A stretch of DNA of 64,000 nt from Streptomyces violaceusniger (GTDB taxonomy: Bacteria; Actinomycetota; Actinomycetes; Streptomycetales; Streptomycetaceae), in assembly GCA_005405945.1 (NCBI GenBank), contig BJHW01000001.1, positions 5,704,001 through 5,768,000 on the forward strand, in the 5' to 3' direction. How positions within the stretch are numbered: position 1 is the first letter of the stretch; the number at the start of each line of letters is the position of its first letter. Of this stretch, positions 32,929 through 42,497 are shown piece after piece. Position numbers and translations under genes: made by a program. Below the pieces are notes generated by a model. It was given only the letters and a program-made list of their open reading frames with translations. It made no database searches and was not told where the DNA came from.

Positions 32929-35900
32929 TCAGCGGCGGCGGCCGTCCTCGTCGTCGCGGGGGCCGAGCAGTTCGTCGGCCAGGGACGGGAGGTCGTCCAG
33001 GGGGGTCTCCTCGGCCCACTCGGGGCGGCGGCGTCGGCGCGGCGGTTCGGCACCGCCCCGCGCCTGGCCCTGGTCATAGCCGTGACCCTGGCCCTGGCCC
33101 TGGTCCTGGCCGTACTGCGGCATCTCGCGCGTGCGCTCGTTGCCCTGGCCGTGCTCCTGGCCCTGGCCCTGGCTCTCGTCCGGGCGGAACAGCCACGGCG
33201 GGACCCGGTCCGCCGGGTCGGCGGAGCGCTCGTCCCGTACGGGCGGCAGGACGGCCGTCTCGTCGGCCGCGTTAGTGGGCGGCTCGGCGGGCGGCTGGGG
33301 CAGGACGGCCGTCTCCTCGGCGTCCGGGCCGCCCCGGCGCTCCGGGCCGTCCTGGGGCCGTACGGGCGGCAGCACGGCGGTCTCGTCGGCGTCCGGACCG
33401 CTCTGGGGCGGTACGGGCGGCGCGGGCGGCACCGGTGGCAGCACCGTGGTCTCATCGGCCGCCGACCCCGTACCGGACTCGCCGCCGTACCCCGCCCGCG
33501 GGTCGAACCGCGGCGTCTGGACGGTCTCCGTCGTATCCGGGTGCGGGTCGTCCGGGCTGTCCGCGCCGGAGCCCGCGGCGCCCCGGGCGCCGCCGGTGCC
33601 CCGGGGGCCGTCCTCGTCCTCGGGCGGCGGGGTCGGGGCTTCGGTCTCCACGGTCGGCGCGTCCGCCCCGGAGGACGCCGCGTCCGCCGCCAGCCGTGCC
33701 TGCTCCGCCCGCAGCAGCGCCTCCTCGGCCTTGCGCTGCTCCTCCTGGCGGCGCGCCTCGGCCTCGGCCTGCCGCAGCGCCTCCGCCTCCGCCTGGAGGC
33801 GGCGCCGCTCCTCCTCGGCGGCGCGGGCGCGGTCCTCGGCCTCGATGCGCTTGCGGTCCTCCTCGGCCCTGCGGCGCGCGTCCTCGGCCCGCTGACGGGC
33901 CGCCTCCGCCTGCCGCTCGGCCTCGCGCTGGCGGGCCTCCTCCAGCTCGCGCCGCTTGCGCTCCTCCTCCTCGGCGCGCGCCTTGGCGAGCGCCTCCTGG
34001 CGCTCGCGCTCCAGCCGCTCCTCCTCGGCCTTGCGGGCGGCCTCTTCCTCCGCGCGCCGACGGGCCTCCTCCTCGGCGGCCTTACGGGCCTCCTCCTGGG
34101 CCTTCACCTCCGCCTCGGACAGCGGCAGCATCTGGTCCAGGCGGTGGCGCACCACGGAGGTGACCGCCTCCGGCAGCTGCCCGGCGTCGACGACGATGTA
34201 GCGGGCCGGGTCGGCGGCGGCGAGGGCCAGGAATCCGGCCCGTACGCGCTGGTGGAACTCGGCGGGCTCGGACTCCAGCCGGTCCGGGGCCTCGGTGAAG
34301 CGTTCCCGCGCGGTCTCCGGCGAGACGTCCAGGAGCACCGTCAGATGCGGCACCAGGCCGTTCGTCGCCCAGCGCGAGATCCGGGCGATCTCGGTCGCGG
34401 CGAGGTCGCGCCCCGCGCCCTGGTAGGCGACGGACGAGTCGATGTAGCGGTCGGAGATGACGACCGCGCCGCGCTCGAGCGCCGGGCGGACGACGGTGTC
34501 GACGTGCTCGGCGCGGTCCGCCGCGTACAGCAGCGCCTCGGCGCGGTGCGAGATCCCGGCGGACGAGACGTCGAGCAGGATCGAGCGCAGCCGCTTGCCG
34601 ATCGCGGTCGCGCCCGGCTCACGGGTCACCACGACCTCGTGCCCCTTGGCCCTGATCCACTCGGCCAGCGCCTCCACCTGCGTGGACTTGCCCGAGCCAT
34701 CGCCGCCCTCGACGGCGATGAAGAAGCCGGTGGCGGCCGGGCCCTCGTCCGTGCCGCCCCCGCCGAGCAGCGCCTCGCGCAGATCGCGCCGCAGCGGCAC
34801 GCCCTGCCGGTCGTCGGTCCGGCCGAGGACCAGCGCGGCGACGGGCAGCAGCAGCGCGCCCACCAGCATCAGGGTGAAGGCCGCGCCGCCGTGGGCGAAG
34901 ACGAAGTCGCCGCTGCCGAGCCGGTGCGGTCCGATGACGGCGGCGAGCAGCGGCGCGGCGACCGCGCCGAGCCCGACGCCGACCCGGACGACGGCCTGCA
35001 AGTGCTCGGTCATCCGGGGCCGGCGGGTCTCCTCGGACTCCTGGTCCAGGAGGGAGTGGCCGGTGTGGGCGGCGACGCCCGCCGACACGCCCGCGATCAG
35101 GGCGATCAGCACGACGGTGGTGGTGTCGTGCACCAGGCCCACCACGAGCAGCGCGAGCCCGGTCAGCGCGACGGACAGCGCCAGCAGCCGACGCCGCGAC
35201 AGACCCGGGAGGACCTTCGGGGCCCAGCGGATACCCATCGCCGGACCGCCGGTCAGGACGAGGACGAGCAGCGCGAAGCCGACCGGCCCGCCACCGAGGT
35301 CCATGGCCTGCAGCGGGGCGACGCCCACGGCCGCGGCGATCGCGCCCGCCACCCCGGCGCAGGCGAGCACCATCAGCGGAACGGCTCCGGTGCGGCCCTT
35401 GTCGGCGCCGGTCCCGGAGGCGGCGCGGGGGCGGCGCAGCCCCTCCAGGGGGGAGCGGGTGCGGCTGGTCTGCGCGCCGGGCAGCTCGAGGAAGGCGAGG
35501 ATCGAGATCGACGCGGCGAAGAGCCCGGCGCCGACGTACGAGCCGAGGGCGGCCTGGTGGGTGTGGAACCACTCCACGCCGGTGCCCAGCAGCCTGCCGA
35601 TGAGCGTGACGACGAGCAGCGCGGCGGCCGCGATCGGCAGCGTCAGGAAGTTCGTACGGAGGGAGAGCCGGCGCAGCGCGTCCAGGTGGTCGGGCAGCGG
35701 CCGCACGGCGGCGCCCTCGGCGGGCGGTGCCGGGAGCAGCGAGGGGGCCGCGCCGTCCTTGGCGACGGTCCAGAAGCGCTCCACGACGCCGACGACGAAG
35801 GTCGTGATGAGCAGCCAGGCGACGGCGTCGGCCGGGGCCCAGTCGATCCACAGCGGCGCGATGAGGAGCAGCGCCAGCCGCAGACCGTCCGCGCCGACCA

Positions 35901-36252
35901 TGGTCCAGCGGCGGTCCAGCGGCCCGGAGGGGCCGATCAGCGCGGCGAGCGGCCCGAGGAGCACCGCGCCGAACAGCACGGTCGCGAAGAGCCGTACGCC
36001 GAGCACCACCGCCACCGAGAAGGCCGCGCCGCGATACCCGCCGCCGAAGGAGCCGGCCGCCACGGACGCCTGGAGCGTCAGCAGCACCAGCACCAGCACG
36101 GCGAGCACGTCCCCGGCACCGCCGACGAGTTGAGCGCTCCACAGCCGTCGCAGCGGCTGATAGCGCAGCAGGGCTCGTACGGCCCGCTCGCGGGAGTCCG
36201 CGGCAAGGGCACCGGAAGTGGCGGTCACGTCCGTTGGCTGCTCTCGCGTCAT
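32929..36252 (-). CDS. tmk: MFS-like membrane domain fused to thymidylate kinase with coiled-coil and repeat tail
   Basis: An 1107-residue fusion. Residues 1 to about 500 form a transporter-like domain with about 12 helices (RLWSAQLVGGAGDVLAVLV at the start). About 505-715 are thymidylate kinase, with P-loop VEGGDGSGKST and DRYIDSSVAYQGAGRDL, making dTDP from dTMP. About 715-865 are a charged coiled coil of repeated EEAxRRAEEE units. The tail has four units of the type DETAVLPPV and a Gln/Gly stretch, ending in EEDGRRR-like charge. In most bacteria Tmk is about 210 residues and soluble; the fused form is seen in Streptomyces at this locus. The kinase motifs are complete. The role of the transporter-like part is unknown; it may anchor the enzyme at the membrane. 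Confidence 0.92.
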   Translation of the reverse strand: MTREQPTDVTATSGALAADSRERAVRALLRYQPLRRLWSAQLVGGAGDVLAVLVLVLLTLQASVAAGSFGGGYRGAAFSVAVVLGVRLFATVLFGAVLLGPLAALIGPSGPLDRRWTMVGADGLRLALLLIAPLWIDWAPADAVAWLLITTFVVGVVERFWTVAKDGAAPSLLPAPPAEGAAVRPLPDHLDALRRLSLRTNFLTLPIAAAALLVVTLIGRLLGTGVEWFHTHQAALGSYVGAGLFAASISILAFLELPGAQTSRTRSPLEGLRRPRAASGTGADKGRTGAVPLMVLACAGVAGAIAAAVGVAPLQAMDLGGGPVGFALLVLVLTGGPAMGIRWAPKVLPGLSRRRLLALSVALTGLALLVVGLVHDTTTVVLIALIAGVSAGVAAHTGHSLLDQESEETRRPRMTEHLQAVVRVGVGLGAVAAPLLAAVIGPHRLGSGDFVFAHGGAAFTLMLVGALLLPVAALVLGRTDDRQGVPLRRDLREALLGGGGTDEGPAATGFFIAVEGGDGSGKSTQVEALAEWIRAKGHEVVVTREPGATAIGKRLRSILLDVSSAGISHRAEALLYAADRAEHVDTVVRPALERGAVVISDRYIDSSVAYQGAGRDLAATEIARISRWATNGLVPHLTVLLDVSPETARERFTEAPDRLESEPAEFHQRVRAGFLALAAADPARYIVVDAGQLPEAVTSVVRHRLDQMLPLSEAEVKAQEEARKAAEEEARRRAEEEAARKAEEERLERERQEALAKARAEEEERKRRELEEARQREAERQAEAARQRAEDARRRAEEDRKRIEAEDRARAAEEERRRLQAEAEALRQAEAEARRQEEQRKAEEALLRAEQARLAADAASSGADAPTVETEAPTPPPEDEDGPRGTGGARGAAGSGADSPDDPHPDTTETVQTPRFDPRAGYGGESGTGSAADETTVLPPVPPAPPVPPQSGPDADETAVLPPVRPQDGPERRGGPDAEETAVLPQPPAEPPTNAADETAVLPPVRDERSADPADRVPPWLFRPDESQGQGQEHGQGNERTREMPQYGQDQGQGQGHGYDQGQARGGAEPPRRRRRPEWAEETPLDDLPSLADELLGPRDDEDGRRR

Positions 36253-36402
36253 CCCGCCAGCCTATCCGGATCACATGAATCCACGGCCCCCGGCCGAACA
36301 AACGGGCGGTGAGCCGTGGATGGCGTGCGAATTCCTCCGCCTTGCTCCGCTTTCCCGCCCGCCGGCCGCCGTCGGCCGCCCGCCGCCGGCCGGCTCCTCC
36401 GG

Positions 36403-39252
36403 CTACTCGGCGTTGGCCGACGACCTCTCGGCCGCCGTCTTCTTGGCGGCGGTCTTCGCGGTCGTCTTCTTGGCGGCCGCCTTCTTCGCGGTCGTCTTCG
36501 CCGCCGCGGTCTTCTTGGCGGCGGTCTTCTTGGCCGCCGTCTTCTTGGCCGCGGTCTTCTTGGCGGCCGCCTTCTTGGCGGTCTTCTTGGCCGGGCCCTT
36601 GGCCCGCTTCTCGGCGAGCAGCTCGTAGCCGCGCTCGGGCGTGATGGTCTCCACGTCGTCGTCGCGGCGCAGCGTCGCGTTGGTCTCGCCGTCCGTGACG
36701 TACGGGCCGAAGCGGCCGTCCTTGACCACCACGGGCCGCTCGCTGACCGGGTCGGTGCCCAGCTCCTTGAGCGGCGGCTTGGCCGCGGCCCGGCCACGCT
36801 GCTTGGGCTGGGCGTAGATCGCCAACGCCTGCTCGAGCGTGATGGTGAAGATCTGCTCCTCGGTCTCGAGCGACCGCGAGTCCGTGCCCTTCTTCAGATA
36901 CGGGCCGTAGCGGCCGTTCTGCGCGGTGATCTCCACGCCCTCGGGGTCGGTGCCGACCACACGCGGCAGCGACATCAGCTTGAGCGCGTCCTCCAGGGTC
37001 ACCGTGTCCAGGGACATCGACTTCAGCAGGGAGGCCGTGCGCGGCTTGATGGCGTTCTTACCGCTCTTGGGGGTGTCCTCGGGAAGCACCTCGGTGACGT
37101 ACGGGCCGTAGCGGCCGTCCTTGGCGACGATCATGCGGCCGGTCTCGGGGTCAGGACCCAGCTCGAACTCACCGCTCGGCTTGGCGAGCAGTTCCTCCGC
37201 GAGCTCCACGGTCAGCTCGTCCGGCGGCAGGTCGTCGGGGACGTCGGCGCGGCGGCCGGTGCCGCCCTCGACCTCCGTCGGGCGCTCGACGTACGGCCCG
37301 TAGCGGCCGACGCGCAGCACGATGCCGTCGCCCACGGGGAAGGACGAGATCTCCCGGGCGTCGATCGCGCCCAGATCGGTGACCAGCTCCTTGAGGCCGC
37401 CGAGGTGGTCGCCGTCGCCGTTCCCGGCCTCGGCGGCGCCGGCCTGCGCGCCCTCGCCGAAGTAGAAGCGCTTCAGCCACGGCACGGACTCGGCCTCACC
37501 GCGCGCGATGCGGTCGAGGTCGTCCTCCATCTTGGCGGTGAAGTCGTAGTCGACCAGCCGGCCGAAGTGCTTCTCCAGCAGATTGACCACGGCGAAGCTC
37601 AGGAAGGAGGGCACGAGCGCGGTGCCCTTCTTGAAGACGTAGCCGCGGTCCAGGATGGTCCCCAGGATCGTGGCGTAGGTCGACGGGCGGCCGATCTCGC
37701 GCTCTTCGAGCTCCTTGACCAGCGACGCCTCGGTGTAGCGGGCCGGGGGCTTGGTCGCGTGGCCGTCGGCGGTGATCTCCTCGGCGGTGAGCCGGTCGCC
37801 CTCGGCGACCTGCGGCAGCCGGCGCTCGCGGTCGTCGAGCTCGGCGTTCGGGTCATCGGCGCCTTCCACGTACGCCTTCATGAAGCCGTGGAAGGTGATC
37901 GTCTTACCGGAGGCGGAGAACTCGGCGTCCCGGCCGTCGCTCGCCTGCCCGCCGATCTTGACGGTGACCGAGTTGCCGACCGCGTCCTTCATCTGGGAGG
38001 CGACGGTCCGCTTCCAGATCAGCTCGTAGAGCCGGAACTGGTCGCCCGTGAGGCCGGTCTCCGCCGGGGTGCGGAAACGGTCTCCCGAGGGGCGGATGGC
38101 CTCGTGCGCCTCCTGGGCGTTCTTGACCTTGCCCGCGTAGGTGCGCGGCTTGTCGGGCAGGTAGTCGGCCCCGTACAGCTGGGTGACCTGCGCCCGGGCC
38201 GCCGCCACCGCCGTGTCCGACAAAACGGTGGAGTCCGTACGCATATAGGTGATGTAGCCGTTTTCGTACAGCTTCTGCGCGATCTGCATGGTGGCCTTGG
38301 CACCGAAGCCCAGCTTGCGGCTGGCCTCCTGCTGCAGCGTCGTCGTGCGGAACGGCGCGTACGGCGAGCGGCGGTACGGCTTGGACTCGACCGAGCGCAC
38401 CGTGAAGGCGGTTCCGACGAGGGCCGTGGCCAGCGAGCGGGCGCCCGCCTCGTCCAGGTGCAGGACGTTGAGGCTGTCCTTGAGCTGCCCCAGCGAGGTG
38501 AAATCGCGCCCCTGGGCGACCCGGAGGCCGTCGACGGCCGTAAGGCGGGCACCGAAGGTGCCGGGGTCGCTGACGTCACCGGCCCGGCCGGTGGAAAAGG
38601 TGCCGGTGAGGTCCCAGTACTCGGCGGAGCGGAAGGCGATGCGATCGCGCTCGCGCTCGACGACGAGACGGGTGGCGACCGACTGGACCCGGCCCGCGGA
38701 CAGGCCGCGCATGACCTTCTTCCACAGGACCGGCGAGACCTCGTAGCCGTAGAGGCGGTCGAGGATGCGGCGGGTCTCCTGGGCGTCGACGAGGCGCTGG
38801 TTCAGCTCGCGCGGGTTGGCCACGGCGGCCCGGATGGCGTCCTTGGTGATCTCGTGGAAGACCATCCGGCGGACCGGGACCTTGGGCTTGAGGACCTCCT
38901 GGAGGTGCCAGGCGATGGCCTCGCCCTCGCGGTCCTCATCGGTGGCCAGGAAGAGCTCGTCGGAGTCGGCGAGCAGCTCCTTGAGCTTCTTGACCTGGCT
39001 CTTCTTATCAGCGTTGACCACATAGACGGGCTGGAAGTCGTGCTCGACGTCCACGCCGAGGCGCCGGACCTCGCCGGTGTACTTGTCGGGGACCTCGGCC
39101 GCACCGTTCGGCAGGTCCCGGATGTGCCCGACGCTGGCCTCGACCACGTATCCCGGGCCGAGATAGCCCTTGATCGTCTTCGCCTTGGCAGGCGACTCGA
39201 CGATGACGAGTCGGCGGCCGCCCTGTGCGGTCTCGCTGGTGGTCGGGGACAA
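36403..39252 (-). CDS. topA: DNA topoisomerase I with lysine/alanine-rich tail
   Basis: A 949-residue type IA topoisomerase that relaxes negative supercoils. The toprim domain is RLVIVESPAKAKTIKGYLG near residue 14 and ATDEDREGEAIAWHL near 105. The active tyrosine is in YITYMRTDS near residue 334. The central domain has EEREIGRPSTYATIL. Four or five C-terminal repeats follow, each with a GRYGPYV core. The last 60 residues are repeats of KKTAA, the DNA-binding tail typical of Streptomyces TopA. The start is TTG at 39252, preceded by GGAGAGAAGAG; the protein start MSPTTSET agrees with known Streptomyces TopA. It is followed by the thymidylate kinase fusion after a 150-base gap. Confidence 0.97.
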   Translation of the reverse strand: MSPTTSETAQGGRRLVIVESPAKAKTIKGYLGPGYVVEASVGHIRDLPNGAAEVPDKYTGEVRRLGVDVEHDFQPVYVVNADKKSQVKKLKELLADSDELFLATDEDREGEAIAWHLQEVLKPKVPVRRMVFHEITKDAIRAAVANPRELNQRLVDAQETRRILDRLYGYEVSPVLWKKVMRGLSAGRVQSVATRLVVERERDRIAFRSAEYWDLTGTFSTGRAGDVSDPGTFGARLTAVDGLRVAQGRDFTSLGQLKDSLNVLHLDEAGARSLATALVGTAFTVRSVESKPYRRSPYAPFRTTTLQQEASRKLGFGAKATMQIAQKLYENGYITYMRTDSTVLSDTAVAAARAQVTQLYGADYLPDKPRTYAGKVKNAQEAHEAIRPSGDRFRTPAETGLTGDQFRLYELIWKRTVASQMKDAVGNSVTVKIGGQASDGRDAEFSASGKTITFHGFMKAYVEGADDPNAELDDRERRLPQVAEGDRLTAEEITADGHATKPPARYTEASLVKELEEREIGRPSTYATILGTILDRGYVFKKGTALVPSFLSFAVVNLLEKHFGRLVDYDFTAKMEDDLDRIARGEAESVPWLKRFYFGEGAQAGAAEAGNGDGDHLGGLKELVTDLGAIDAREISSFPVGDGIVLRVGRYGPYVERPTEVEGGTGRRADVPDDLPPDELTVELAEELLAKPSGEFELGPDPETGRMIVAKDGRYGPYVTEVLPEDTPKSGKNAIKPRTASLLKSMSLDTVTLEDALKLMSLPRVVGTDPEGVEITAQNGRYGPYLKKGTDSRSLETEEQIFTITLEQALAIYAQPKQRGRAAAKPPLKELGTDPVSERPVVVKDGRFGPYVTDGETNATLRRDDDVETITPERGYELLAEKRAKGPAKKTAKKAAAKKTAAKKTAAKKTAAKKTAAAKTTAKKAAAKKTTAKTAAKKTAAERSSANAE

Positions 39253-39461
39253 CTTGGCTCTTCTCTCCGGTCGACTCTCGGTGAACGGGCAGTGCCGCGC
39301 GGGTAACGCTCACGGCCTCCCTCTACGGTGACGCTGCGGAGTGTGACGGTACATCCCGCCCCCGTGTCAAACGGAAAAAGCCCGCAACGCCACTCGAACG
39401 GTAACCCGACAACCGTCCTGTCTGCCGCCCGGACCGGCACGAGGCAGCGCGGAAGGCCCTG

Positions 39462-39659
39462 TCAGGCGTAACCCAGGCACCAGATTCCGCCGCCGAGCGC
39501 GGCGACGCCGAAGAGAAGGGAGAGCACCGCGGAAGCGACAGGACTCACACCGTGCGCGACCGGCACACGCAGCCTCAGGCGCGCCGCCGTCCACAGCAGC
39601 AGCGCGGCGCCGAACAACACGAATGCCGTTCCGGCGAAGATCGCAGGTCCGCTCTCCAT
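39462..39659 (-). CDS. Small two-helix membrane protein next to topA
   Basis: A 65-residue protein (MESGPAIFAGTAFVLFGAAL) with two transmembrane helices separated by a short Arg-containing loop and ending GGGIWCLGYA. The reading frame is open upstream to 39881, but that part is Arg/Pro-rich and looks non-coding. It sits upstream of topA in the same orientation. I do not recognise a named family; position suggests a conserved Streptomyces membrane protein. Confidence 0.7.
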   Translation of the reverse strand: MESGPAIFAGTAFVLFGAALLLWTAARLRLRVPVAHGVSPVASAVLSLLFGVAALGGGIWCLGYA

Positions 39660-39905
39660 GGCGGGAGCGTGGCACGCACGGGAGGCGTGAGCGCGAACCC
39701 CGGGTGAACAGCGCGCGTCGCCTCGCCGGGCCCCGTCCGCACCCGCCCTGGGGCGGCCCCTTCGGCGCCCCGGCGGCAGCTTCCTGCCATACGGGGGCGC
39801 GTTCCAGAGCGCTGTACCACCGGCGCACGCCCCTGGCGCACGTGCGGCGCGTTTCGTGTTGTGGCGTTCCTGCGCCGTCATGCCTGTGCCGTCACGTCTG
39901 TGCCG

Positions 39906-41477
39906 TCATGACATCTCCATGCCGTCGTCGGCCGGCCGCAGAAAGCCCTGCTCGACCAGGAGCCGGATGGACTCCGGGGTGCGGTCGCGCAGCACCACCG
40001 GGTCCTCCCCGAGCAGCTGGGCGATGGCGTCCAGGATCCGGCCGGCGCTGAGTGTGCCGTCGCACACACCCGCGAAGCCCGCCCCGACCGTGTCCACCTT
40101 CGTCGCGCGCCGCATCCCCCGGTGCTGCCTGAGCACCACATGCTCGGGGTCCTCGGCCCCGGGCGGGCCCACCTGCTCCTGGACGACCTCGTCGGCCAGC
40201 CGGAAGCGGGTGGTCAGCAGCGCGGCGTCGTCATGCGTGCGCAGGAAGTCCTGCCGGTCGAAGTGGGCCATGACCTCGGCACCCAGCGGCTGCTCGACCG
40301 GATGGGGCCACTCCTCCACGGTCACCGATGGCCGGTCGGCGCCGGACTTGCGCAGGGTGATCCAGCCGAAGCCGACGGCCGTGGTCTTCCGCGCCTCGAA
40401 CTCGTCCAGCCACGCGTCGTAGCGCGCCGCGTACGCCTCGGGGCCGGCCAGGTGCTCACCGGCGTCGCGCAGCCACAGCTCGGCGTACTGGGTGACGTCC
40501 TGCACCTCGCGCTGCACGATCCACGCGTCACAGCCGGGCGGGACCCAGGAGGCCAGCCGCTCGCGCCAGTCCTCCCCCTCGACGTGCTGCCAGTTCGCCA
40601 GCAGCTGACACCAGCCGCCGTCAGCAAGGTGCCCGGCGGACCGCTGGACGAGGGTGCGGCACAGGTCGTCCCCGGACATCCCGCCCTCCCGGTAGACCAG
40701 CTCCCCGCCCTCCGGGGCGCGCGGGGAGATCACGAAGGGCGGGTTGGAGACGATCAGGTCGTACGCCTCGTCCCGGACCGGCTCGAACAGCGACCCCTCC
40801 CGCAGATCCGGCTCCGGCGCCCCGGACAGGGCGAGGGTCAGCCGGGCGATGGCCAGGGCGCGCGGATTGCGGTCCGTGGCGGTCACGCGGACGGCGTGGC
40901 GGCCCGCGTGCAGCGCCTGGATGCCGGAGCCGGTGCCGAGGTCGAGGACCCGGTCCACCGGCGCGGGCACGGTGAGACCGGCGAGCGTGGTGGACGCGCC
41001 GCCGACCCCGAGCACGAGCCGGGAGCGGTCCTCACGGCCACGGGCGCCGCCCGGGCCACCGATCCCTGCCGCGCCGCCGACCGCGCAGCCCAGGTCGGAG
41101 ACGATCCACCAGTCCTGGCCCTCGGGCCCGCCGTAAGGCCGCACATCCACGCTCGCGCGCACCTCGTCGCCCTCGCGCACCAGCCAGCCGTCGGCGAGGC
41201 AGTCCTCGACGGGAAGGGCCGCGGCCGCCCGCCCGTACGCCACCGGGCGCTGCAGCAGGAAGAGCCGTACCAGGGTCTCCAGCGGGCCGCTCCCGCCCCG
41301 GGTGGCGCGCAGCGCCGGGACGGTCTCCCCGCGCGCCAGGGCCGCGTACGCGGACGGGCCGAACAGGTCCAGCAGACCGTCGGCGGTGAAGGAGGCGGCC
41401 GACAGCGCCTCGCGAAGGCGGGCGGTGCGCTCGGGGTCGGCGGTGGGGAGGCGGAACGAGGGCTGGTGCGTACTCAC
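39906..41477 (-). CDS. Class I SAM-dependent methyltransferase (NPPF type, HemK/RlmG-like)
   Basis: A protein of about 523 residues. An N-terminal helical domain of some 170 residues (DGLLDLFGPSAYAALARGE) is followed by a Rossmann methyltransferase with VLDLGTGSGIQALHA near residue 195 and YDLIVSNPPFVISP, the NPPF/Y motif of enzymes that methylate nitrogen in glutamine, adenine or guanine. A C-terminal region of about 150 residues is specific to actinobacteria. GTG 41477 is preceded by a G-rich site. It is a stand-alone gene upstream of the small membrane protein. The methyl acceptor (RNA or protein) cannot be read from the sequence. Confidence 0.88.
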   Translation of the reverse strand: MSTHQPSFRLPTADPERTARLREALSAASFTADGLLDLFGPSAYAALARGETVPALRATRGGSGPLETLVRLFLLQRPVAYGRAAAALPVEDCLADGWLVREGDEVRASVDVRPYGGPEGQDWWIVSDLGCAVGGAAGIGGPGGARGREDRSRLVLGVGGASTTLAGLTVPAPVDRVLDLGTGSGIQALHAGRHAVRVTATDRNPRALAIARLTLALSGAPEPDLREGSLFEPVRDEAYDLIVSNPPFVISPRAPEGGELVYREGGMSGDDLCRTLVQRSAGHLADGGWCQLLANWQHVEGEDWRERLASWVPPGCDAWIVQREVQDVTQYAELWLRDAGEHLAGPEAYAARYDAWLDEFEARKTTAVGFGWITLRKSGADRPSVTVEEWPHPVEQPLGAEVMAHFDRQDFLRTHDDAALLTTRFRLADEVVQEQVGPPGAEDPEHVVLRQHRGMRRATKVDTVGAGFAGVCDGTLSAGRILDAIAQLLGEDPVVLRDRTPESIRLLVEQGFLRPADDGMEMS

Positions 41478-41686
41478 GCCCCCATTGTCGGGGCAACCAC
41501 CGACAGCGGGCGACGGCAGTCGGCATCGGGACGACATCGCCCGCGCCGACCGGGGTGACAGGCCGACAAAGGGCGCGCCGGAGGGCGGCGTTGCCCCCTG
41601 GCGGCAGAACTCCCGGGCGGTCCGCGTAAGGGGTTACGGGGACCGCTGGGAGGAGCACGAGGGCTACGAGGACCGGCGAGGACCGG

Positions 41687-42259
41687 CTAGGACTGCGTCG
41701 TGGCGCCGCCGGCCGTCTTCGGCTTCTGGCAGCCGGGCTGCTTGGCCATCGCCGAGCCGACCTTGCCCTCCTGGAGCTTCTGCAGGGCCTGGTCACCCGA
41801 CTTGCTGAGCTTGTCGAGCTCATCGGCGACGCCCTTGAGCCCCTGGGCGAACTTGGACTTGTCCGAGGTGTCCAGCTTGTCGACGGCCGACTTCAGCTTC
41901 GTGTACGACGCCGACGTGGCGTTGAGCTCCTTGACCGCCTGCTTCTGGGTCTTGTCGCCGTTGTCCACGGGCGGCGGGCCCGCCTTGTTCACGGCCTTGG
42001 CGAGTGCCCCGTAGGACTCGGAGATCTCCTGGAACGCCTTGGAGTCGGTCTGCTGCAGTTTCTTGGAGTCCTGCTCGTCGGCGGCGCCCTGGATCGCGGT
42101 GTTGGCACCCTGGATCTTCGTCAGCTGAGGCTGCACCTCGTCACAGACCGACTTGGCCCAGTCGTTGACCTTCTTGTCCTCGTCGCCGCCCCCGCAGCCG
42201 GTCAGCGCCAGTACGAGTGCCGCACCGCCGGACAGTGCAGCCACAAGCTTCTTGTTCAC
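41687..42259 (-). CDS. Small secreted lipoprotein with coiled-coil helices
   Basis: A lipoprotein of about 190 residues: GTG start at 42259 with AAGGGA upstream, signal peptide VAALSGGAALVLALTGCGG with lipobox LTGC, and then an all-helical, Lys/Asp/Gln-rich domain with two cysteines (VCDEVQ and PGCQKP near the ends). It is annotated as a small secreted protein in Streptomyces. It lies alone between the methyltransferase and the pyrophosphatase, and its function is unknown. Confidence 0.82.
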   Translation of the reverse strand: MNKKLVAALSGGAALVLALTGCGGGDEDKKVNDWAKSVCDEVQPQLTKIQGANTAIQGAADEQDSKKLQQTDSKAFQEISESYGALAKAVNKAGPPPVDNGDKTQKQAVKELNATSASYTKLKSAVDKLDTSDKSKFAQGLKGVADELDKLSKSGDQALQKLQEGKVGSAMAKQPGCQKPKTAGGATTQS

Positions 42260-42497
42260 CGGATTGGTCCCTTCCATGGCTCTCGGCCCCGGAACATACA
42301 CGTCCATCCGGCGAAGCCCACGGGGAGAGCGTCCCGTATGGATATCTTTAGGATCATTTGCACCACGCTCATTGTGGACATGGCCTCATCGAGCGGATGG
42401 CGCACCGCGGACAGGGAAGCGGGCGGACGATGTGCCGTCGCACACCGCCCGCCCGCATGTCGCGGGGGCGTTCCCGGCCCCCCGGCCCCTTCCGGGG

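Noticed and set aside
32860..36312. 1150-codon plus-strand frame opposite the thymidylate kinase fusion
   Set aside because: It is the complement of a gene with clear kinase and membrane motifs, and it has no recognisable domain.
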